Part shown: piece after piece, positions 1-5,041 of the stretch
Numbering within the stretch: position 1 is the stretch's first letter
Layout: each line of letters begins with the position of its first letter
The notes under the pieces: model-generated
Database searches by the model: none
What the model was told of the DNA's origin: nothing
What the model saw: the letters and a program-made list of their open reading frames with translations, nothing else
DNA from: Candidatus Njordarchaeota archaeon
GTDB lineage: Archaea > Asgardarchaeota > Njordarchaeia > Njordarchaeales > JAHKLH01
DNA length: 7,523 nucleotides
NCBI GenBank assembly: GCA_029856635.1
Contig: JAHKLH010000076.1
Coordinates: 1-7,523, forward strand
Direction of reading: 5' to 3'
Translations under genes and position numbers: made by a program

Positions 1-221
1 CATTTGGAATTTCTAGTATTCATTTTCACTCCGCGGCGATGGGATTAGCGAAACCAGAAGTAAGTTTTAATGGACTATCTCCCCGTGTAGCAAATGAAAT
101 ACGAGAAGAAATTCTCAGAAAAATATGCATATTAACCGAGAAAAGAAGAAAACATATTTTAGAGGAAATACTTCATGAATTAAAAGAGATAAGAAACATA
201 TTAATAGCTAAGCTAAAATAG
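1..221 (+). CDS. C-terminal end of an unrecognised protein (cut by the window edge)
   Basis: The reading frame is open from base 3 to the TAG at 219-221. An ATG at 39 exists, but codons upstream of it are open to the window edge and read like protein (FGISSIHFHSAAMGLAKPEV), and no ribosome site precedes the ATG, so I treat this as the last 72 or so residues of a longer protein. The visible part has a small, His/Ala-rich stretch (HFHSAAMG) resembling the end of a folded domain, then SFNGLSPRVANEI, then a strongly charged Glu/Lys/Arg helix (roughly the last 40 residues) that could be a coiled coil or a partner-binding tail. I do not recognise the family and assign no function. The gene lies on the same strand as the broken propeller gene but is separated from it by about 170 bp with a fresh promoter, so they are probably separate transcription units. 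Confidence 0.6.
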   Translation, partial: FGISSIHFHSAAMGLAKPEVSFNGLSPRVANEIREEILRKICILTEKRRKHILEEILHELKEIRNILIAKLK

Positions 222-231
222 TCATTTTAGC
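212..231 (+). terminator. Small hairpin over the stop codon, possible terminator
   Basis: Eight bases GCTAAAAT (212-219) and ATTTTAGC (224-231) form a perfect inverted repeat with a four-base loop, and the TAG stop codon at 219-221 sits in it. Only a weak A/T-rich stretch follows, with no long T run, so a role in ending transcription is a guess. It could also be chance in AT-rich DNA. Confidence 0.3.
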
Positions 232-344
232 ATTATTTATGTCTAGAACCGCATGCAAAAATCCATGTTAGTTATTCATCAAATTAATAATCAAATAAGA
301 CGAAGAATTATCAGATTCTAAAATGCCAAAAAGCTCTCATAAGC

Positions 345-395
345 GAAAGCAAAAGCATTTATTTATCAAGCTTGTTTTTAAGTTAGGAGAATTCT
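345..395 (+). promoter_or_regulatory. Promoter and ribosome site of the broken propeller gene
   Basis: A purine-rich BRE-like stretch (CGAAAGCAAAAG, about 344-355) precedes a TATA-like box (ATTTATTTAT, 357-366). Transcription would then start around 385-390. AGGAGA at 385-390 lies five bases before ATG 396 and is a good ribosome site if transcription starts slightly upstream of it. These elements appear intact although the gene they serve is broken. Confidence 0.5.
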
Positions 396-842
396 ATGGT
401 TTTAAGATTAGATTTTTTTGAAATCTTTTGTATTATTAATGGTACTCTTTTCTCAAGTTCCAATTACTGGATTAAAAATTTCATCTAACAATTATAATTC
501 ATATTACTTGAAAAGCAAATGTCTAGTTTGACTGATAATGTCAAAGTGATTAATAGTGATTTCAATACTATATATGCAATCAGGCAATCCTCTTCTCTTA
601 CGGACGAATCCTAATACAAACTCAAGAATTATAGAAACTCTAAGAATATTCGGGGATTTCAATCTCAAAGGCATATCAATTCATGGTGAATATGCCTATA
701 TTATTATGAAAAAATGCTACACTAATTCGTTACAATTTGATTACAGGAGAAAAACAAAAACTCCACTTAATGAGCATTAATGAAAGTATGGGAGTCACAC
801 AAGCAAAATCTTATTTGGAGATGTAAATGGCAATGCCGTGAA

Positions 843-1334
843 GAAATCCTCGCGATTATCAACATTTACAAAGGAAACACAGAACCAATTGAATATAATA
901 CTGAATTCATAGTTTACTCTCTTATTATTGATAAAAGCTTACACATTTTGAAACGCATAAAAATCTATCATCTCAATGATGTTACATATTTTGACGCAGC
1001 AGTGCACTTTGCTATTATATCTGATATCGACGGTGACTACTCACAAGAATTATTAATATGCGGAATGGATTCTTCAGAGATGTTTGTAATTGATTTTAGT
1101 AATAATTTTGAATACAGTATGAAGAATTTCTCATTACCTCTGGAATATCCAGACGTTGTACTAAGCCTTGACATTGATTATAATTGTAATCAAGAACTTG
1201 TCTTAGGCTACATTAAATTTAATCCAAGTAGAAAGTACATATGGTCAATAAAAGTATATGATTTTAGTGAAGGTAATATATCTAAGATTTTTGGTATTAA
1301 AGACTTAATCGATTTTACAATTATTAAGCAATGA
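843..1334 (+). pseudogene. Central propeller fragment of the broken gene
   Basis: This is the longest undisturbed piece of the propeller. An ATG at 780 is in this frame, but the residues before about 843 come from the wrong frame: the frame that reads FGDVNGNAV crosses into this one there. The piece contains two blade signatures, FAIISDIDGDYSQELLICG and a more degenerate VVLSLDIDYNCNQELVLGY. Both fit the FG-GAP/VCBS pattern of a beta strand, an Asp-rich calcium loop (DxDxD), then a second strand ending in Gly. The frame closes at TGA 1332-1334, and the sequence resumes one frame over as KLLMVTDKGQVMLFNG (about 1343-1390), itself a typical blade strand pair. If translated alone from 780 it would lack a signal peptide and a membrane anchor and is unlikely to fold as a propeller. 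Confidence 0.6.
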
Positions 1335-1392
1335 GAAAGAGTAAATTGCTTATGGTAACTGACAAAGGACAAGTAATGCTATTTAATGGTAT

Positions 1393-1905
1393 TTAAGAAC
1401 GATACTTCTTAACCGTAAAATAAACACTGCAATCATTGTGAATACAATAGAAGGATCATATTTACTAGTAGGATATAAAACTGGAGAAGTATTAATTAAA
1501 GATCTTTATACTGACAATACAAAAGAAATAATGAATACTCAAAATCCAATTATAATGATTCGAGAGATAACTGGATGTTTGGCCGTTATTGTAGAAGAAA
1601 AGACAAATACTTCAATTGCACTGCATTTTATTAGGATAGAAAAGAGCATCTCTAGCATCACCACACTTCAACTTAATTGCCGTATACTCGATATGATGAT
1701 TTCTAACGATTACATTATACTCTTTACAGACTTAGGAATGACATTTATACGAATTAAAACTGATTTAATATTCAAAAACATGTTATTGCAGGTGGTAAGT
1801 CTACTAACAATCATATGTATCTTAACAATAATTGTGATATCTGCAAGAAAAGTTTACAACTCCAAAAGAAAAAGGCACACTAAAACGAACAAATGCAATT
1901 CTTGA
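1393..1905 (+). pseudogene. C-terminal propeller blades and membrane anchor of the broken gene
   Basis: This frame is open from about 1393 to the TGA at 1903-1905. A GTG at 1438 could serve as a start, but no ribosome site precedes it, and the codons upstream (LRTILLNRKINTAII) continue the propeller. Blade-like strands include SYLLVGYKTGEVLIKDLY, CLAVIVEEKTNTSIALHF and YIILFTDLGMTFIRI. A single hydrophobic segment at about 1780-1842 (LLQVVSLLTIICILTIIVIS) is followed by a Lys/Arg-rich tail (ARKVYNSKRKRHTK), the classic stop-transfer arrangement that would hold the folded part outside the cell. The piece has no lesion in about 500 bp, in contrast to the kilobase before it. Confidence 0.6.
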
Positions 1906-1945
1906 TCGTACTTTAAAAATGAGCATCATTAATTAGACTTTCAAT

Positions 1946-1975
1946 TATAGTGTTTTTTTGCAAAGCTTTTTTATT
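1946..1975 (+). terminator. T-run terminator after the broken gene
   Basis: A T7 run (1953-1959) and a T6 run (1967-1972), the latter preceded by the small palindrome AAAGCTTT, lie about 50 bp after the stop at 1905. Archaeal RNA polymerases stop at such T runs without a hairpin. The position after a gene end supports the call. Confidence 0.45.
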
Positions 1976-2196
1976 CAAACGGAGGAATCCAATTTTATCT
2001 CAAGAGAATTCTTAAGAAACTTTAATGCTATCAAACAATTACCTAAGGCTCTTATTGATTCTTCTATACCTAGACATAATTCCTAATATTTTGTCCTATT
2101 TGATAATTAATTCAATCAAAATTTGCTTGTGTCAAAATTATATTAATCTAGCAATTTTAATTTATTACTGTTATTTTCTTAAATGTATTAATCCTC

Positions 2197-2222
2197 ATTA
2201 AAATATCTATTATTGAATATAG
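2197..2222 (+). promoter_or_regulatory. Possible promoter of the membrane protein/zinc-ribbon operon
   Basis: TTAAAATAT (about 2199-2207) resembles an archaeal TATA box. Counting about 26 bp on, transcription would start near 2230, just before the 19-bp hairpin, giving a leader of about 80 bases that contains the hairpin. A second TATA-like stretch (GAATATAG, about 2215-2222) would start inside the left arm. AT-richness makes either call uncertain. Confidence 0.3.
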
Positions 2223-2238
2223 AACTCCCCACATATCA

Positions 2239-2281
2239 TGGAGATGTGCTTGGATCAAATCCTGATCCAAGCACATCTCCA
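2239..2281 (+). promoter_or_regulatory. Perfect 19-bp hairpin in the operon leader
   Basis: TGGAGATGTGCTTGGATCA (2239-2257) and its exact reverse complement (2263-2281) flank the loop AATCC. The element is richer in G and C than its surroundings and ends 28 bases before ATG 2310. It has no T run behind it, so it does not look like a terminator. It may be an RNA structure in the leader, a long palindromic operator, or one copy of a dispersed hairpin repeat. Bases 2272-2279 of the right arm can alternatively pair with the ribosome site at 2294-2301 (seven of eight positions), which would allow a translational switch. Confidence 0.7.
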
Positions 2282-2293
2282 AATGTTTTAAGA

Positions 2294-2301
2294 GAGAGGT
2301 G
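2294..2301 (+). promoter_or_regulatory. Strong Shine-Dalgarno site for the membrane protein
   Basis: GAGAGGTG lies eight bases before ATG 2310, and its GAGGTG core matches the archaeal 16S 3' end (CACCTCC). It fixes the start of the membrane protein. It is also partly complementary to the right arm of the hairpin just upstream. Confidence 0.75.
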
Positions 2302-2309
2302 TTTTTTCT

Positions 2310-2828
2310 ATGGCAGTGAGACTTGGGAGGAAGACATCCACGTCGGAGCCGTCAACTACATCAGAGATGTTTACAGAGGAGACAATTAATAAGATTTTAT
2401 TCTTTGGCTCTATTTTGCTTCTTATCTTTGGACTTATATCGATTATATTAGCATTTGTTTTTTGGTGGTACATTCCATCTCTCATAATACTACTTATTGG
2501 TGGTCTTTATCAATGTGGTTTAGGTCTTGCTATTGCATCCGCATGGAGATTTATAAAATCCCCAATTATCAAAATTCGCAAATTCACTTGGATTGAATTA
2601 ATTATACTTGGAATCATTGCTATAATCTTTGGAGAGTGTATTCCTTATGTATATGGACTTGGTGGTTTGGGCGGAGCCTTAGTAGCTATTGCTGGAATAT
2701 TTATGTATCTTCGTAAACTAGGATTTGTTGCTCCAGGATCCGCAGTACAGCCATCAGCAGCGCCAGAGATTGTTGCGGAAGAGGAAGAGAAGAAAGAAGA
2801 AGGGGAAGTTTTTACAACTGGTGGTTAG
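2310..2828 (+). CDS. Four-helix membrane protein with acidic C-terminal tail, unknown function
   Basis: The 172-residue protein starts at ATG 2310 behind a strong ribosome site. Residues 1-25 are Ser/Thr-rich and polar. Hydrophobic segments lie at about 28-52, 55-78, 94-112 and 114-134, with Lys/Arg residues between the second and third (WRFIKSPIIKIRK) and after the fourth (RKLG), which by the positive-inside rule puts both termini in the cytoplasm. The last segment is Gly-rich (GLGGLGGALVAIAG), suggesting tight helix packing. A Pro/Ala linker (140-153) leads to an acidic tail (EIVAEEEEKKEEGE, 154-167). I do not recognise the family. The zinc-ribbon gene begins only four bases after the stop, so the two are almost certainly co-transcribed and may form a complex, perhaps through the acidic tail. 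The leader hairpin suggests regulated expression. Confidence is high for the gene and none is claimed for its function. Confidence 0.85.
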   Translation: MAVRLGRKTSTSEPSTTSEMFTEETINKILFFGSILLLIFGLISIILAFVFWWYIPSLIILLIGGLYQCGLGLAIASAWRFIKSPIIKIRKFTWIELIILGIIAIIFGECIPYVYGLGGLGGALVAIAGIFMYLRKLGFVAPGSAVQPSAAPEIVAEEEEKKEEGEVFTTGG

Positions 2829-2832
2829 CGAA

Positions 2833-3489
2833 ATGAAACTAGAAGAGTTAACAGAGAAATTGCGAAAATTTACTGAGAAGATTAAGGATGATGAGGATTA
2901 CTATTTAATGCAAGGAATGATTTATGAAGGAAATTGGTTATTTAAGTTAGCAATCGAGGTTAAAAAAAGAGAAACTCTTGAAAAGCGAGCTATAAAATCC
3001 GGAATTAAGGCATTTTTGAGGTGGAAGGCGCCAGAAGCAGTAATATCTGCAGTTACATGGCAAGTAAGAGGATACTACATGGAAGAGATGTTTAAGCCTT
3101 TTTATGGGATCAAGAAAGGAAGCTATGTGAAGAAGCTCTTGAACCATATAGCTAATGTGCTTGATAAGACTGGAGAAATCAAGTTCAGCGATGGAAGCAA
3201 ATATCGTCTATTAAGAGAACAGAAGATAAGGATTTCTGCTAAGATTTCTAAAGATCACCTAAAGATTGAGGTTTCTCCGTTTAGAGTTATTTACCATCCA
3301 TTCATTGCAAAACTAGTTGGAACAGATAAAATAATATGTCCATTCTGTGGAAAAGAAACTTATGTTTATAGTGGCTATTGCGAGCATTGTAATAAACAAA
3401 TCTTGACAGTATGTCTTAACTGTCGCAGAATAACACCAATAGGCGAAAAATGTATTCACTGCGGGAAACCTCTCAAATGGGTTAAATAG
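2833..3489 (+). CDS. Double zinc-ribbon protein, unknown function
   Basis: I take ATG 2833, four bases after the upstream stop, with GGTGGT at 2820-2825 as a possible ribosome site; GTG 2821, overlapping the upstream gene, is the alternative. The 218 residues divide into a charged helical part with no membrane segment (1-60, rich in Lys and Glu), a middle helical/mixed part (61-165, including FLRWKAPEAV and a later predicted strand region RISAKISKDHLKIEV), and a C-terminal double zinc ribbon. Its four CxxC pairs are C169/C172, C183/C186, C194/C197 and C207/C210, enough for two zinc ions. In archaea such ribbons often end soluble or membrane-associated proteins and mediate protein or nucleic-acid contacts. 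The tight spacing with the membrane-protein gene suggests a shared job at the membrane. I do not recognise the N-terminal 165 residues. Longer open sequence upstream of 2821 only reads the preceding gene in the wrong frame. Confidence 0.85.
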   Translation: MKLEELTEKLRKFTEKIKDDEDYYLMQGMIYEGNWLFKLAIEVKKRETLEKRAIKSGIKAFLRWKAPEAVISAVTWQVRGYYMEEMFKPFYGIKKGSYVKKLLNHIANVLDKTGEIKFSDGSKYRLLREQKIRISAKISKDHLKIEVSPFRVIYHPFIAKLVGTDKIICPFCGKETYVYSGYCEHCNKQILTVCLNCRRITPIGEKCIHCGKPLKWVK

Positions 3490-3504
3490 CAATATTTGGT
3501 AGAC

Positions 3505-3525
3505 TTATTTTTTCCTTATTTTTTC
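3505..3525 (+). terminator. T-run terminator after the zinc-ribbon gene
   Basis: Two T6 runs (3508-3513 and 3519-3524) separated by CCTTA begin 19 bases after the zinc-ribbon stop. This is the usual archaeal terminator form. Its presence argues that the MFS coding region begins downstream of it rather than at the TTG at 3496. Confidence 0.5.
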
Positions 3526-3597
3526 AACTTTATTAGGAATATTATTATCATTTACATACAGATAATTATTCTTTTAGATATCACTACTGTGATTTCC

Positions 3598-4983
3598 GTG
3601 AGTGAATACTATCGGCCTAAACTAATTTTCATTCAATTAGTTATGCTTATGATTCTCTACAACTTACATTGTTATATCCTCGTGCCCAATCTTCGACTCA
3701 TTGTAGAGTATTTCGAAACCACTTATGTATATGCCGGCACCTTGTTAGGCGCATACATCTTTCTAAGTGGATTTGCATCACTTTTATGGGCACTATATTC
3801 AGATATTAAAGGAGCAAAAAGAAAAGCCTTGATTACACTAGGTATCTTTGCATGTGGAATTTTCACGCTTTTTGCATCTATTATTGAAAACATGTATCTG
3901 TTTGCTCTATTTTATATTATTGCTGGAATGTTCATTGCTGTAGTTAATCCTTTCTCAATCACAATTATTGTTGATACATTCAAGAGCCATGAGCGCACCG
4001 AAAAACTTATGTTGCTTAGCGTACTTGGTGGAATAGGTCTAGGTCTTGGCTTTGCAATAAGTCTAATAACAATGGCTTATTATGAGAGTTGGAGATTATC
4101 ATTATTAATAACTTCATTGATTAATCTGTTATTTGGAGTTCCTCTAGCAATTTCGCTTCTAGAGCCACCAAAGGGGTTATCAGAAGAGGAGCTTCATGAT
4201 GTTCTTATTCGGGTTAAGAGTTATCCATTTGCGCTTAGAAGAGAAGACTTGCAATTAATTATTGGGAATACAACAAATAAGTATGTGGTTTTACAAGGTA
4301 TTTTTGGAACATTAGCTAATGGTGCTCTGCAAGTTTGGCTTTTGCAGTACTTAGTAATAGAAGTTGGCATGAGTGAAACAGCAGCATCGATATTTCTTGG
4401 TTTAAGTAGTGTTGCAGCAATAGGTGGAATTCTAATAGCTAAATTAGCAGATATTCTCTATAAACGTTCTCCAAAAGCAAGACCAATCATTGCCGCTATT
4501 TGCTCTTTCCTCGAGGGAGTATTCTTCATAATCTTCTTTATTCTTCCAATCAAGGCGGAAATAACTACATTTGATTTTATAGAAGCCGCAATGGATCTAC
4601 TTTCGTTAATGTCATCCTCGCCAATACTAATTTTATCAGCAATATCTTTTTCAATTGCAATGTTATTTAACAGTTCTGTTGGCTCGATAAGGGATAGTGT
4701 TCTTTCTGATGTTAACTTACCAGAACACAGAGCTACTGTTATATCTGGAACCGATATTATTGAATTATTTATGAAATCAATTTCAAGCGCTGTTATTGGA
4801 ACAATTATCTATATAACAGGTAGTATCAAATATCCTCTAATTGCATTTATGTTGTTTTGGTTTTTATCTGGATATTACTGGATCTATGTAGCTCAATATA
4901 TTAGCCAAGATATTCGGAGAATAAAAAATATTTTACAAGAGAGAAGAGAAAAAATATTGAAACTAATTAAAATTCAGTTTTAA
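3598..4983 (+). CDS. MFS carrier, spinster-like
   Basis: A 461-residue polytopic protein with about twelve hydrophobic segments and a central cytoplasmic loop (about 190-228, EPPKGLSEEELHDVLIRVK) splitting it into two halves, as in the major facilitator superfamily. Motif A is recognisable after the second helix (YSDIKGAKRK, Asp69) and in weaker form in the second half (AKLADILYKR, Asp285). GGIGLGLGF (144-152) matches the Gly-rich fifth helix, and LEPPKG plus NLPEHRATVIS recall spinster-like members. The substrate cannot be read from sequence. I chose GTG 3598 because MSEYYRPKLIFIQ is a normal MFS start and the sequence from TTG 3496 includes a T-run terminator that translates only by chance into hydrophobic residues; ATG 3643 is a further option. 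No strong ribosome site precedes any start, so a leaderless transcript is possible (TTTTAGATA at 3572-3580 lies about the right distance upstream). It ends 58 bp from the convergent peptidase gene. Confidence 0.85.
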   Translation: MSEYYRPKLIFIQLVMLMILYNLHCYILVPNLRLIVEYFETTYVYAGTLLGAYIFLSGFASLLWALYSDIKGAKRKALITLGIFACGIFTLFASIIENMYLFALFYIIAGMFIAVVNPFSITIIVDTFKSHERTEKLMLLSVLGGIGLGLGFAISLITMAYYESWRLSLLITSLINLLFGVPLAISLLEPPKGLSEEELHDVLIRVKSYPFALRREDLQLIIGNTTNKYVVLQGIFGTLANGALQVWLLQYLVIEVGMSETAASIFLGLSSVAAIGGILIAKLADILYKRSPKARPIIAAICSFLEGVFFIIFFILPIKAEITTFDFIEAAMDLLSLMSSSPILILSAISFSIAMLFNSSVGSIRDSVLSDVNLPEHRATVISGTDIIELFMKSISSAVIGTIIYITGSIKYPLIAFMLFWFLSGYYWIYVAQYISQDIRRIKNILQERREKILKLIKIQF

Positions 4984-5041
4984 TAGAATTATATAATCTA
5001 AAAACAAGTTTATTATTGTAATGTAAAACTTTTAATTATAA
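4984..5041. terminator. Convergent gene-end spacer, probable bidirectional terminator
   Basis: This 58-bp AT-rich spacer separates the MFS gene (+) from the peptidase gene (-). It has short T runs on both strands (for example a T4 run near 5030 on the plus strand and a T5 run near 5000-5004 on the minus strand) but no hairpin I can support. Both transcripts must end in or beyond it. Confidence 0.3.

Larger units (their letters stand above)
396..1905 (+). pseudogene. Frameshifted gene for a secreted, membrane-anchored beta-propeller-like protein
   Basis: Reading across frames restores one protein of about 500 residues with a coherent design: a signal peptide, repeated propeller blades, and a C-terminal membrane helix with a basic tail. 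ATG 396 follows AGGAGA. After the T7 run at 413-419 the frame must shift to read the signal peptide KSFVLLMVLFSQVPITG. Further shifts fall near 528 (missing T), between about 560 and 611, at the A6 run 709-714 (extra A), near 805-808 (missing A), near 841 (missing A), near 1329 (missing base) and near 1394 (missing T). Bridging them restores FG-GAP/VCBS-type calcium loops such as FGDVNGNAVKEIL. I count about eight single-base indels and no nonsense substitution in the conceptual reading. From about 1393 to the stop the frame is open. Neighbouring genes are intact. Such propellers usually act outside the cell in binding or adhesion; the exact role is unknown. Real decay and local sequencing error are both possible. 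Confidence 0.75.
1906..2238. other. Gene-free AT-rich stretch
   Basis: Besides the T-run terminator I see no intact gene on either strand. The minus strand has a 35-codon open stretch at 1975-2082 that reads like protein (for example IEESIRALGNCLIALKFLKN, then a stop) but lacks a start codon and is closed by a stop just upstream; it could be a gene remnant or chance. The right part (about 2195-2230) contains TATA-like sequences that may serve the membrane-protein operon. Confidence 0.5.

Noticed and set aside
556..780. GTG-started 74-codon frame as an independent small gene
   Set aside because: It has no ribosome site, and its ends read better as parts of the adjacent frames of the broken propeller gene.
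2288..2485. Minus-strand open frame of 65 codons
   Set aside because: It is antisense to the start of the membrane-protein gene, has no ribosome site and no recognisable protein features.
2725..2832. N-terminal extension of the zinc-ribbon protein
   Set aside because: It only reads the end of the membrane-protein gene in another frame; the Arg/Lys-rich residues are the shifted acidic tail codons.
2947..3147. Minus-strand open frame of 66 codons
   Set aside because: It is antisense to the zinc-ribbon gene and has no start signal.
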